Below, piece after piece: positions 11,001 through 19,182 of a stretch of DNA of 38,447 bases. Positions within the stretch are counted from its first letter, which is position 1. Each line of letters starts with the position of its first letter. Below the pieces are notes generated by a model. It saw only the letters and a list, made by a program, of their open reading frames with translations, made no database searches and had not been told where the DNA came from. This stretch comes from a virus, in IMG/VR virus record IMGVR_UViG_3300030105_001991, positions 1-38,447 of that record, one strand, 5' to 3'. Made by a program: the position numbers and the translations under genes.

Positions 11001-14000
11001 GGTATCACATAATACACATTCTAACCCCGCGAGCCTCTTTTGGTGAAAATTGTAATGCCACTTATTTGAATCAACATCTGTAACTCTATAAACCTGGTCT
11101 AGTGGATCTGATAAAAACCTAAAAAGAGTACCAGGAGTCATTGCTAATTTAAAGTTATTTGCGCTATCAGATACTTCTTTACCTGGAGCTGTAGAACTGA
11201 AATCTATTTTAGAAACTCCACCGCTGGTTCTCAAACCACCAAGTGGTGTTTGATGATAATCAGATTCACCTGACCAAGACGTAGCCCTATTAGACCCATC
11301 CATTATCCAACCTCTACCAATGGTATATTTAGTTTTTTCCCAAAAGTCTTTAGTTTCTTCACCACCACCAGTTTCGTCTGTACACCCATAATTAAACTTA
11401 ACTTGACCATGTGAGTTTCCAGCAATTACAAAACCACTTGTACCATTGTTCCAAAGAAAATCTGTTCTATCTACCTCTGGTGTTGCGGTTGAAGCAATAC
11501 CCTTGTAATCTCCTTTGTAATCGGCATCGGGATTGGCTGGGTTTTTTCCATTTATATTTTTAGTATCTACACTAGAGAAGTTAAACGTATCAACAATATT
11601 GTAAGTAACTGAGTCACTTGTTGTCGCCATTATATTGGTTGATAACACCCCATCTCTAAGCACCTTAACAAAAAACCTACCATCAAATTCAGGTTTGTTC
11701 TCAACTACAGCATCCATCATATCCACGCCCCAATCTATACCAGGGTCGTTATACTCTACTCCAAAATGGTCCCATAGCTCAGCTGACACACCCCAAGGCT
11801 CTGCAGTTTTTACGAACTGCAATGCACTAGTACCCATTTCTATTGATGATACTCCCACCCATTTAGACTTGACCTGTACATCATCTTTTACAGCTGTGAT
11901 TCTAGCAAAGCCTGTTCCTTTAAATGAAATGTCATTAAATATATCGTCATTGAAACTAGCTTGAAAGTCTACAACCATGCTAACTGCTATTTCGCTAACA
12001 TCATTATCTCCAGCTTCACCTATAATAGCACTAAACATTTTACTACCTAAACCTTTTTCAGTTATCTTAACGAAATCAGGTGCTTCATTTTCTATTGCTA
12101 GTATCTTATACCTGGCTTCATCCATGACTGCGGTTTCGCCTCCATGAACATTCTTAAGTGTTATATATGTCTCCTCATCTACCTTATTTCTATCAGCAGA
12201 ACTAAAAGCTAACCATACGTTACCATCCTCAGCATTATACCATCTATGTAACACAAGGTTGTAGTATTCGTTTGTCGTCTCCTTAACATAGTATTTATAA
12301 TATTCCATCCAACTATCTGGATTTCCACTACCCCAAGACAGTGAAGCTTGTATTTGATTAACTTTAGAAGAGTTAATCTTTTCTACAGCTATACTAGAAG
12401 GTATAACAACTGTACCATCTGTCTCACCCCCAATGCCCATTACTGGGGTTTCTCTTCCATATTTATCCCCGAATACTACACCTATTTTATACTTCCTAAT
12501 AGACTTTAGGGATTTAACTGGCATCAACTCTAATACATCATCACCATCTAAAAATTCTGAGTGATCTACACTTATAATGCTAGGACTAACTACCACAGGT
12601 GCTCCAATGTTAAAGTTCTGTAGGTAGTTACCATAGACTAATCTATTGCCGGTTACCTCTTGAGCTAAAGCTAACTTAGGTACATTATCCCAAGCTCTCA
12701 ATATTTGAGATGACGGTAACGTTCTATGCATCATCTCTGATGATATATTTATTACACCAGAATTACCACCGATGTCTGAGTTGTCATTCCATTCAGGGTC
12801 AACATTTTTTTTGATAGACTTAACTACGCGAACGTTAGGTGATACCGTGTCTTTGTATAAAACATCTACTTCAACTATATCATCAGGTCTTTGGTAATCA
12901 TCTACTACAAAGTCGGTTACTCTTAAGTACCTAACAGTGTTAACCATACCTAAGTTATAACCCTTAGATGGGACATAGTCTTGTTTTCCAGGTAGGAAAG
13001 CAAGCTCTGACCATGGAGCGAAAGATGAATACTCACCATCTTGGTATTTATATCTATAGGAGAACCTACCTAGATTAAATTCAAATAAAGGTTTAGCCTG
13101 CTCTATAGAAGTAGTCCACTCTTCATGACCTGATGTTATAGACGAGTCTATGCTATTTATTCTTAATGTATGATTAAACACTGTGTTATCAGAGTTCCAC
13201 TGAGCACTAATTACTACAGCTCTTATCGTAAGTGTCTCCCCAGGGGTAGAATCATTCTCTAATATAACGATTTGACCAGCAGTGTATTGAAAACCTATAG
13301 AGTATGTTTCATCACTCTCTCCAGCGGGTATATTTTCAATCCCTGAAATTTCTACATCAATTTCTGAGCCAACTACAATAGGATCTCCAGTACCATCAAC
13401 AAAAGATTTTACTACACTACCGGTAATGTCTAACTCAACACCATCTTCAAAAGATGACATCTCTAATCTAAGCGATGTACGAGGTGCTCTTCTAATAACG
13501 GTTATGTGTTCTTCTTTTAAACCTGGATCTAGTGGCGCTGAAAGAGCATACTCCAAAGTGTCTACTGTGCCTGGTTTAACAATCTTTAATCTTGAGTGGG
13601 ATTCAAAGCTCTCACTATCATCATTAACTTTACCTATACGTCTGTCTATGTTTATCTTCTTTGGCTCAGACTTGTTGTCTGTCCAGAGTAGTAGATTGTC
13701 AATAACATTTATACCTGTTATTAGGACATTATAAGGGTCAGTATTTGTGAAGTTTAAAACTTTGTCTGCTTCAAATGTCCACACTTTAGCGTCGGTTAAC
13801 ACCCCCGTTACAGTGGTAGTCAAGTAGATTCGCCAAACGTTTGTGGTGTCTGTCAGTGTAGTGTATTTAACCTCCCTGACAGTAAACGTATTAGAGTCAT
13901 CAGAATCGGCTACTGAAAAGTTTGGTAATAAAGCACCGTTGGTATCGTAAACACGCCCTCGCATCCCAGCTCTTATATTATCGTTGCCCACGGTTGTTGG

Positions 14001-14486
14001 AATGTCTATGAAATCATAAACAGTGGCTGCATCTTCTATGTGATTATTAGCAACTCCACTTGTTATGTTAGTAAATTCAACTCTAAAAATATCCGTGACA
14101 ACTGGCTTTAATGTCTTAGCAACATTGTCATACATAACAATCATGTCTTTGTATAACTTAGTTGCTGTAACCTTAGTTGAGTCAAAGACACTAGGTTTAG
14201 GTGAAGCTATAAAGAAGTAGGCTCTATCTGCTTTACCGTCAGCAACAGACCCAACAAACCTACTGGGTATACCAGTCCAACTAACGGTTGGGTTCACCTC
14301 ACTAAAATCAGCGTCGTTAACTCTCTCTTTATTACCATGCAAAGTCTGCGCAGTACCAACATCGCTACCATCTGAAGTTCTAACCTCTATATTTAAAGCG
14401 TCTCTATACTCTCCTTGAGGAACTAATCTCTCATCGAGATCTTTGTTCATTTTCCCAGCTTGAAACGTGTGTTTTATTTCTGACAT
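8052..14486 (-). CDS. Giant tail/connector structural protein with DDGSC repeats, 2144 aa
   Basis: This is the largest complete gene. Its N-terminus (residues 6-35: F-x2-GKMNKDLDERLVP, then GEYRDALNIEVRTSDGSD) resembles an N-terminal block that recurs in large structural proteins of marine podovirus-like phages, recalled from memory. The middle contains two tandem Cys repeats at about residues 1405-1455 of the form GCxDxxxxxYNxxANxDDGSC, which resemble Asp-rich calcium-binding repeats of secreted Bacteroidetes proteins. The C-terminal third returns to beta-rich tail-type sequence. It lies between neck-type proteins and a fibre-like protein, consistent with a tail tube or tail-spike scaffold. 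At 6.4 kb it takes about a sixth of the window. Confidence 0.75.
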   Translation of the reverse strand: MSEIKHTFQAGKMNKDLDERLVPQGEYRDALNIEVRTSDGSDVGTAQTLHGNKERVNDADFSEVNPTVSWTGIPSRFVGSVADGKADRAYFFIASPKPSVFDSTKVTATKLYKDMIVMYDNVAKTLKPVVTDIFRVEFTNITSGVANNHIEDAATVYDFIDIPTTVGNDNIRAGMRGRVYDTNGALLPNFSVADSDDSNTFTVREVKYTTLTDTTNVWRIYLTTTVTGVLTDAKVWTFEADKVLNFTNTDPYNVLITGINVIDNLLLWTDNKSEPKKINIDRRIGKVNDDSESFESHSRLKIVKPGTVDTLEYALSAPLDPGLKEEHITVIRRAPRTSLRLEMSSFEDGVELDITGSVVKSFVDGTGDPIVVGSEIDVEISGIENIPAGESDETYSIGFQYTAGQIVILENDSTPGETLTIRAVVISAQWNSDNTVFNHTLRINSIDSSITSGHEEWTTSIEQAKPLFEFNLGRFSYRYKYQDGEYSSFAPWSELAFLPGKQDYVPSKGYNLGMVNTVRYLRVTDFVVDDYQRPDDIVEVDVLYKDTVSPNVRVVKSIKKNVDPEWNDNSDIGGNSGVINISSEMMHRTLPSSQILRAWDNVPKLALAQEVTGNRLVYGNYLQNFNIGAPVVVSPSIISVDHSEFLDGDDVLELMPVKSLKSIRKYKIGVVFGDKYGRETPVMGIGGETDGTVVIPSSIAVEKINSSKVNQIQASLSWGSGNPDSWMEYYKYYVKETTNEYYNLVLHRWYNAEDGNVWLAFSSADRNKVDEETYITLKNVHGGETAVMDEARYKILAIENEAPDFVKITEKGLGSKMFSAIIGEAGDNDVSEIAVSMVVDFQASFNDDIFNDISFKGTGFARITAVKDDVQVKSKWVGVSSIEMGTSALQFVKTAEPWGVSAELWDHFGVEYNDPGIDWGVDMMDAVVENKPEFDGRFFVKVLRDGVLSTNIMATTSDSVTYNIVDTFNFSSVDTKNINGKNPANPDADYKGDYKGIASTATPEVDRTDFLWNNGTSGFVIAGNSHGQVKFNYGCTDETGGGEETKDFWEKTKYTIGRGWIMDGSNRATSWSGESDYHQTPLGGLRTSGGVSKIDFSSTAPGKEVSDSANNFKLAMTPGTLFRFLSDPLDQVYRVTDVDSNKWHYNFHQKRLAGLECVLCDTKSDNHRWDYCYRNKFTLSFVNVVDSSPLNTGLWDPRSAMRNDGTESSKIVIVEPSFNDGSILDFKEGNAIWETEPKEDVGLDLYYEATDALPIKLSQENIESYCPTESPITVYRPGANLNPVTVANAPVVNTAVRDVVGVRDFTSGGVFPFQIALKDTLKFTHADGGATEAEVIDHMYPIPLYANTYGNSDAAGGSEDRSSGYTTATYKSSFSIALPCTVAEISTVTIDDSTTGTTDGVEIFGCIDQAYLEYNSSANVDDGSCVTLVVYGCMDADATNYNADANEDDGSCEYAIDYCSDPNSTTPPNVGCRWNANDGSVETTGNGTVYNGFVVKRDEGVSEGDPITGFMVMMSDMDEGNKKNWDDWYDYFAYELNDNSTIEWPDIDQLELIESVRNEYLLCANNTSCPDLNDFVNFNNASYWSSSGYLLNASNLHFYNGIITESSPKLNELRVRGIIPFTYTPPGKRRRLGTSRTLTSELALVSSAPGTFYTGTNGEKWEAISATNTVGGASFTLPVGTFITNIADDNTLTYNTTNGDSIGIGSHTITFQKVTGYYKLDSDVYGNKTTLPWFNCYSFGNGLESDRIRDDYNAPQIDNGVKVSTLLDSYGEERRGSGMIYSGIYNSTSGVNNLNEFNMAGKITKDLNPSYGSIQALKTRDTNVVAFCEDKVFKILANKDALYNADGSINLVASDRVLGSATAFAGEYGISSNPESLAVDGYRMYFTDKQRNKVLRLSQDGMTPISDIGMNSWFRDNLNNSKNVKKQELIGTFDDIKGEYNLSLRHLDTNGITNADKADITVSFNERSKGWSSFKSFVPETGLSINDEYLTGKIAKLWSHHSGSVNANTFYGEDLVPSTIDVLFNENPGSVKSFLAMNYEGSQAKINEFTTKSVDGETYNDGEYYNLKAKTGWYVDSFNTDLQEAQVPDFKQKEGKWFNYISGVKTDKKNLDTSEFSVQGIGVLASSTIPTVTKVNLTIRENND

Positions 14487-14492
14487 AAACTA

Positions 14493-15392
14493 CTACTTAA
14501 TTGGTTTACTAAGACCTCTCAATACCTGAGTGAACTCTTCCATTTTTATATTAGAAAGTCTAATCTTAGCTTTCCTAGTTTCTGCAAACTTCTCTTTCTT
14601 GTATCTTTGCACTACATACTCAGGAATACCTGATCTACCAGATACTAACCCATACATGATATGTTTGTATATTGCTTCTTCAGCGAATTTATGAACTAAC
14701 ATCTCACCATCAGTACCTAAACCATCGCTAATATATTTTAATATAATAGTTTGCCCAGCTAGGTTAGAACCAAAGTGTATAAACCCAGTTGAATTATCTA
14801 TGTAAAATGTACCGTTATCTTGAGCGTGTTGAGGGTCTAAACCATATCTTCTACCTCTATTGTCAAGTACCGAGTGATCCGTGTTATGTGAATCACTATT
14901 TGTATTAGATGATTGCAGAGTGCTAAAACTACTACGTGTATCTGAAGTGTGGGGATTTAAGTTTGTCTCAGCGGTACCTTGAATGTCAAGAGTATTATCA
15001 GTAAGTTGATATACTCCGTCGGTGTTTTGATCTATAGGGAAAGGATTTGATGTCTTACCTGTAGGATATAAAGGTTTTTCTATACCATTAGAATCCACTC
15101 TAACTATTTTAGTATAGTTAACATAATCTTGAGGTAGGTACATAACCAAAGTGCTAGGTACTTCTATTTCATAAGCTTTGTGAGAACGAAGAACATCGTA
15201 TGATAATTCTTGTATTGCTCTCATCCCATGGAACTGTACATCAGCTCTACTAACTTTATTAAGTATTTTATTCTCTCCAACATACACAGCTAGGAATGAA
15301 CCTATAATATCATCAAGTGATACAAATTGGTAGTTACCTTTATCTGTGCCTGTATGGTAAGCGTTCTGTGTAGTTCCGTCTAATAACCCCAT
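14493..15392 (-). CDS. Neck/tail structural protein, 299 aa
   Basis: The 299-residue protein contains the segment LPQDYVNYTKIVRVDSNG (around residues 89-106), a pattern I recall from structural proteins of uncultured marine phages. Its C-terminus is basic and helical (KKEKFAETRKAKIRLSN). It sits 6 bases before the giant tail protein and 2 bases after the 312-residue gene, so the three form one translational unit. A head-to-tail adaptor or tail-tube role is inferred from position only. Confidence 0.65.
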   Translation of the reverse strand: MGLLDGTTQNAYHTGTDKGNYQFVSLDDIIGSFLAVYVGENKILNKVSRADVQFHGMRAIQELSYDVLRSHKAYEIEVPSTLVMYLPQDYVNYTKIVRVDSNGIEKPLYPTGKTSNPFPIDQNTDGVYQLTDNTLDIQGTAETNLNPHTSDTRSSFSTLQSSNTNSDSHNTDHSVLDNRGRRYGLDPQHAQDNGTFYIDNSTGFIHFGSNLAGQTIILKYISDGLGTDGEMLVHKFAEEAIYKHIMYGLVSGRSGIPEYVVQRYKKEKFAETRKAKIRLSNIKMEEFTQVLRGLSKPIK

Positions 15393-15394
15393 AA

Positions 15395-16333
15395 TTATCT
15401 ATTTTCTTTTGCTTCTTTTATTTGCTCATTTCTAAGTACAACCTCAGAAAGACCTGGTTTGTTTAATACAATACCAGCTAGCTCTAGTATTTTGTTTGTC
15501 AACGTGCTCTCCTCGGATTCGTGTAATTGGAAATTCTGCAATCCCGCGTCAGATGCGTTATACAATGCTTTTTCGTTTATCACTACGTAAGTCCATTTAG
15601 GATCCGCTGGTTTAGCTATGTAGTTACATGCAACCCCAGTAATTATACTCGTGGGATAAACTTGTATAGCTGTCTCAGATGTTTTTACGTATACAGGGTA
15701 TTTAGTGGTAGGCTTTAACTTACCAGAGTTCATATAGTTATTCAGCTTGTTTTGATTAACTAGTTGTACTTCTTTGTAACCTCCATTATTTCTATTTGGC
15801 ATTACCGTTACATAGTGATCATTAGTAATACTTGCTGCTGCATTAATAGTTATATTATAATCATTAGTAGGTTTTAACGCTGTGATAGTACCCAATAATG
15901 CGCCAGTTAAAGTTAAATACACTTCATCACCAACGGCCAAACCTAGGGTATCTACAGTCGTGTCAAAGGCTATGATGTTCGAACTAACCGTTGCATTGAC
16001 TTGAATCTCCTGAGCGCTATTATTATGACTTAACCTACCCATTTTGTAGCTTGTTGGTAATGTACCACCACCACTAGCATTCATATCTACAAATTGAAAA
16101 AACTTTTCGTGTACATCTATCTTCTCTTGTATAGAATCTATCTCATCTGCGTATACTGTATCATTACCTGGCTTCTTTCTAAAAGCATCTAGATCATTGA
16201 AGTAATTTTCAAACACATCTAGCTGAGCTTTACGTGCTAATAGATTAAACTCCTGAGGAGTTATATAACCCCTCTGTTCCTTATTAGCTATAACTAAAAC
16301 TTGTTGGTAAACGTTATCTATGCTTACTGCCAT
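15395..16333 (-). CDS. Neck/tail structural protein, 312 aa
   Basis: The 312-residue protein starts with a helical region (YITPQEFNLLARKAQLDVFE, residues 24-43) followed by beta-rich sequence. This N-terminal block recurs, from memory, in marine phage structural proteins placed just after the capsid genes. The gene overlaps the preceding 57-residue gene by 20 bases. A connector or tail-completion role is inferred from order; no enzyme motif is present. Confidence 0.65.
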   Translation of the reverse strand: MAVSIDNVYQQVLVIANKEQRGYITPQEFNLLARKAQLDVFENYFNDLDAFRKKPGNDTVYADEIDSIQEKIDVHEKFFQFVDMNASGGGTLPTSYKMGRLSHNNSAQEIQVNATVSSNIIAFDTTVDTLGLAVGDEVYLTLTGALLGTITALKPTNDYNITINAAASITNDHYVTVMPNRNNGGYKEVQLVNQNKLNNYMNSGKLKPTTKYPVYVKTSETAIQVYPTSIITGVACNYIAKPADPKWTYVVINEKALYNASDAGLQNFQLHESEESTLTNKILELAGIVLNKPGLSEVVLRNEQIKEAKENR

Positions 16334-16487
16334 CTTCTTTTAATTTGTAAGGGAATTGATCATTCAACCAATTCTTCCTTTTATTACATCCACAATCTTT
16401 TTTCTTAGTAGTTAAATTGACTAAGGTTTTTATACCTGTAAATTTCGTGAATTTCTCTATTGTATCTCCTAATCCTATTGATTTCAT
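16314..16487 (-). CDS. Small Cys-motif protein, 57 aa
   Basis: A short gene read directly from the sequence. The ATG at 16487 opens 57 residues beginning MKSIGLGDTIEKFTKFTGIK, followed by DCGC-NKRK-NWLNDQFPY, and ends at TAA 16314. The pattern GLGDxIEK...TGIK...CGCxKRKxxLNxxFPY recurs, from memory, as a tiny conserved gene in Bacteroidetes-type phages, which supports a real gene. The CxC plus basic residues could bind metal or nucleic acid. Its 3' end overlaps the next gene by 20 bases. The function is unknown. Confidence 0.75.
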   Translation of the reverse strand: MKSIGLGDTIEKFTKFTGIKTLVNLTTKKKDCGCNKRKNWLNDQFPYKLKEDGSKHR

Positions 16488-16544
16488 ACCATACTATTTT
16501 ACAATATTATAGTTACATAGTAAAGTGAGGAGTTACTACTAGGC

Positions 16545-16576
16545 AAAAAAAATAGCCACCCGCAAGGATGGCTATT
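16545..16576 (-). terminator. Rho-independent terminator after the 257-aa virion gene
   Basis: Read on the minus strand, AATAGCCA pairs perfectly with TGGCTATT (16551-16576), with two further G-C pairs inside and a four-base loop, then runs into a T tract (16545-16552). It lies 26 bases after the stop of the gene ending at 16602, so it should end or attenuate the capsid-region transcript. Confidence 0.8.
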
Positions 16577-16601
16577 AATATTAATTGATAAATATGTATT
16601 A

Positions 16602-17375
16602 CTAAACGATACTTAAACCATATACTCTAATACCTCTACTAGTAAAAGCATTATGCAAGAACTGTCCTCCACCCGTTAGGTGATGAACTTTGATAGCTTC
16701 TTCAGTTACCTGAGAGTTGCAAAGCTCTTGCATTGCATCACAGATTTCTCTGTACTTGTTAGCAGTATGTATCATTGTTATAGTTTTAACACCACCACCT
16801 GCTTGAGGAGCTAAAGGTTTAAATATTAATTGAGTTGCATCTTGAGCTGCACCATCCCAGTGAATTCCAGCACCAGCAGTATAAGCTAATGGCTGTGCAC
16901 TAATAAAAGATGCAGCTGGCAAGCATATATCAGCCCCCGTTGCGTTGAACGGTAGAACTTCCGCAGCAAACTTGATTTCCTCTAAATAAACAAAGTCATT
17001 AGCGTGTGGAGTAATACCACCATCAGTACCAACAACATTAATGTTGAGTTCTTGATCACCATCGATAAAGCATCCCGTAGCACTATCTAGTATAGATACT
17101 TCTCCAGCAACAAAGTTAGTTGGTGCTCCAGAAAAAGCTTGTGTTCCTGGCCTTGGCCCAGCTGCTACTACAATAGCTGATCTTTTGGCAGACGCTTGAG
17201 CTGTTACACATCTATGTGTTAATTCTAAGGATGGCTTTAATACTCCTGATGCAACATCTGCTGGTAGCATAAGAGAGTTAGCTATAGTCATTGCTGTTCC
17301 TGAATAATCTCCATCTGCAAGAGCGGCTCTCGCCATGTATCCTTTTCTTCCGAAATATAAATAAGGTTGTTTCAT
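16602..17375 (-). CDS. Virion protein, 257 aa (capsid decoration candidate)
   Basis: The protein is Ala/Gly/Thr-rich with beta-type segments and a few Cys residues, and has no recognised domain. I chose the ATG at 17375 (MKQPYLYFGRKGYM). A longer reading is possible only from a TTG at 17396, inside the previous gene. The chosen start sits 10 bases after the upstream stop, behind a TAATAAAAAA leader of the A-rich type used in Bacteroidetes. Together with the next two upstream genes it forms a trio of small Ala-rich proteins after the capsid gene, which suggests capsid decoration or minor capsid proteins (inference). Confidence 0.65.
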   Translation of the reverse strand: MKQPYLYFGRKGYMARAALADGDYSGTAMTIANSLMLPADVASGVLKPSLELTHRCVTAQASAKRSAIVVAAGPRPGTQAFSGAPTNFVAGEVSILDSATGCFIDGDQELNINVVGTDGGITPHANDFVYLEEIKFAAEVLPFNATGADICLPAASFISAQPLAYTAGAGIHWDGAAQDATQLIFKPLAPQAGGGVKTITMIHTANKYREICDAMQELCNSQVTEEAIKVHHLTGGGQFLHNAFTSRGIRVYGLSIV

Positions 17376-17385
17376 TTTTTTATTA

Positions 17386-17727
17386 TTAAGAGTCAATAGT
17401 TACAGCAATACCTGTAATACCTCCTGGTTTAACATTTTCGATTTCTGAGAAGGCAACGACGAAGCCTTTTTTGTTTACTACATTATTTTTAGACACCATA
17501 GCGTCCATTGCAGCAATTCTATTAATTCTGTCCACATCATCAGTGCCTGAGCTAACTACTGTTAAAGCAATTAAATCTCCAGCGTCTGAGTGATTAGCAG
17601 CTCCTAGATATGCTGAGGTAACAACCCCTGCTGCTGTTGACTCCATACCATAAAAATCTTTTGCTTGGTATGCGTTTAACGTAGCTGTGCTATTAATAGT
17701 TGCGTGTGCGTTGTATATTACTATCAT
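17386..17727 (-). CDS. Small virion protein, 113 aa
   Basis: The 113-residue protein is rich in Ala, Val, Thr and Asn, with alternating beta-type segments (GDLIALTVVSSG, KGFVVAFSEIENVKPGG). No motif is recognised. It is the second of three small Ala-rich genes between the capsid region and a terminator. A structural role is inferred from location and from a composition like the 134- and 257-residue neighbours. Confidence 0.6.
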   Translation of the reverse strand: MIVIYNAHATINSTATLNAYQAKDFYGMESTAAGVVTSAYLGAANHSDAGDLIALTVVSSGTDDVDRINRIAAMDAMVSKNNVVNKKGFVVAFSEIENVKPGGITGIAVTIDS

Positions 17728-17737
17728 AATTTATATT

Positions 17738-18142
17738 TTATCCTTGAGTTATACCAAAAGCAGTTGCGCAAGAAATTGCAGTTGTGTTATTCAACCCTTC
17801 AAATTCTTCTGCAATAATGCCACTAGCAGTATCTACAACAGTTATTACTCTCCCTCTTCCTGGGTTTGCCATTATTCTAGCCATTGCTTTGACTATATCC
17901 ATGTGGATCGTTCCTCTTGTTGCTAGCGTTTCGTGTGTTAACACTACATCATTAAACTTTTTAGACACTGCACCATCAATTGTATTAGCTGTGTTGTCTT
18001 CAAACCTTAATATTGTTCTTGCAGCGTGATTCCAAGTTGCTCCTATAAAACTAGAGACTGGGTAGCAAACGGCATCATTTGCCGCGTCACCCGCCGTCCC
18101 TGTTAAAGCAAAATACAAATAGTTCTCTACTGGTTTTACCAT
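17738..18142 (-). CDS. Small virion protein, 134 aa
   Basis: The 134-residue Ala/Thr-rich protein has an N-terminal beta segment (ENYLYFALTGTAGDAAND) and a helix with basic residues (DIVKAMARIMANPGRGR). It resembles the 113- and 257-residue neighbours in composition. It follows a terminator and a heptad tandem repeat, so it may start its own transcript. The function is unknown, probably virion-associated. Confidence 0.6.
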   Translation of the reverse strand: MVKPVENYLYFALTGTAGDAANDAVCYPVSSFIGATWNHAARTILRFEDNTANTIDGAVSKKFNDVVLTHETLATRGTIHMDIVKAMARIMANPGRGRVITVVDTASGIIAEEFEGLNNTTAISCATAFGITQG

Positions 18143-18181
18143 GATTGTTTTTTGTTTTTAATAATTAATATTTGTTTATGA

Positions 18182-18209
18182 ATTAAGGTTTAAGGATTAA
18201 GGTTTAAGG
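18182..18209. repeat. Four tandem heptads (ATTAAGG/TTTAAGG)
   Basis: Four 7-base units alternate ATTAAGG, TTTAAGG, ATTAAGG, TTTAAGG, followed by a partial unit. They lie in the 95-base gap upstream of the 134-residue gene and just after a terminator. Such phased repeats could be a protein-binding site or part of a late promoter region. Confidence 0.7.
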
Positions 18210-18226
18210 TTTGTGATATTAATTGG

Positions 18227-18249
18227 AAAGAAAACGGTTAAGATAACCG
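18227..18249 (-). terminator. Terminator hairpin overlapping the stop of the 289-aa gene
   Basis: On the minus strand CGGTTA, three loop bases and TAACCG (18235-18249) are followed by TTTTCTTT. The stop codon of the 289-residue gene is inside the hairpin. Confidence 0.65.
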
Positions 18250-19107
18250 CTTCTCAATATTAGTATATACTTCCATACCTTCATCAGTTTTAAACCACTG
18301 CGCAAGTGCGGAGTACGGGTGTTCATCAAACGGAACTGTCATAAGTTTTCTATCGTTAGATCCCCACATAAAGTGTCTTTGATCTGATGATAACTTTATA
18401 ATGTTTAGCTCTGTTGCTTTAATACCAAAATTCCTTAGTTGTACATTATCGTCATTAACTAACTCTAAGAACAACGCTGGATTTCTTTTAGCGTATAATA
18501 ATAAATCTCTTTTAAGTTCCTTAGAACTCATCTCTGATACCTTAGAGCCAAGCTCTACACGCATCACAGCTTCAGCCATATCGATGTCTAAATTCATTGC
18601 TGCTGACATAGCATCAAATTCCATTTCTAAGAAGTCAATATCACTTGCGGCTACCTCAGCTGGTTTGTGCTCGTGATAGATTTTATCTTTATGAGGGTGG
18701 TATAATGATAATAACTTTTGTAATACTGTTTTTTCTTTAGGCACGGTTAATACCCCATTTTCAAAAACAATATGAGCCATTCTTTGGTCACCCTTCATTT
18801 CGTCAACAAACGCAGTTCTTTGATTTGAAGTATGCTTTAGCTCTCTTTCATAACCAGCTGTTTCATCAAACCAGTAAATGTTACTTCCTCTTATTAAGTA
18901 CGTCAGTGGGGACGCTCCATTTTTTAGGAAATAAGTTCTATCTTTAATTTCCCAACTATTTTTTTTAGGTTTTGGAGTGTCCATAACCGCTTTCTTCTTT
19001 GGTTCTGCAACTACAGTTTCTTCAAAAAATTCTGTAACCACCTCTTCCATTGTTTCAACTTGAGGTTCTACATGAACCTTCTCTGTTTTTTTAGCTTTTT
19101 TAGCCAT
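18238..19107 (-). CDS. Hypothetical protein next to the capsid gene, 289 aa
   Basis: The 289-residue protein has a Lys/Glu-rich, probably disordered N-terminus (MAKKAKKTEK, then a Glu/Val stretch to residue 45). A compact region with many aromatics follows (RTYFLKNGASPLTYLIRGSN), then a helical C-terminal half. The low-complexity start resembles a flexible tether. It lies directly after the capsid gene and its terminator, as do many phage minor head proteins. No catalytic motif is seen. Confidence 0.65.
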   Translation of the reverse strand: MAKKAKKTEKVHVEPQVETMEEVVTEFFEETVVAEPKKKAVMDTPKPKKNSWEIKDRTYFLKNGASPLTYLIRGSNIYWFDETAGYERELKHTSNQRTAFVDEMKGDQRMAHIVFENGVLTVPKEKTVLQKLLSLYHPHKDKIYHEHKPAEVAASDIDFLEMEFDAMSAAMNLDIDMAEAVMRVELGSKVSEMSSKELKRDLLLYAKRNPALFLELVNDDNVQLRNFGIKATELNIIKLSSDQRHFMWGSNDRKLMTVPFDEHPYSALAQWFKTDEGMEVYTNIEKRLS

Positions 19108-19135
19108 AATATAATATAATATAAATTAATAAAAT

Positions 19136-19158
19136 AAAAAGGGTCAGGGCCTGAACCC
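19136..19158 (-). terminator. Terminator after the capsid gene
   Basis: On the minus strand a GC-rich imperfect hairpin (GGG-T-TCA ... TGA-CCC, one base bulged) is followed by five Ts. It stands 25 bases beyond the capsid stop, in an otherwise A/T-only gap. Confidence 0.6.
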
Positions 19159-19182
19159 CGACTCCTTAATATATAACAATGC

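Noticed and set aside
17376-17396. TTG start extending the 257-residue virion gene
   Set aside because: The extension lies within the previous gene and needs a rare start; ATG at 17375 has a normal leader.
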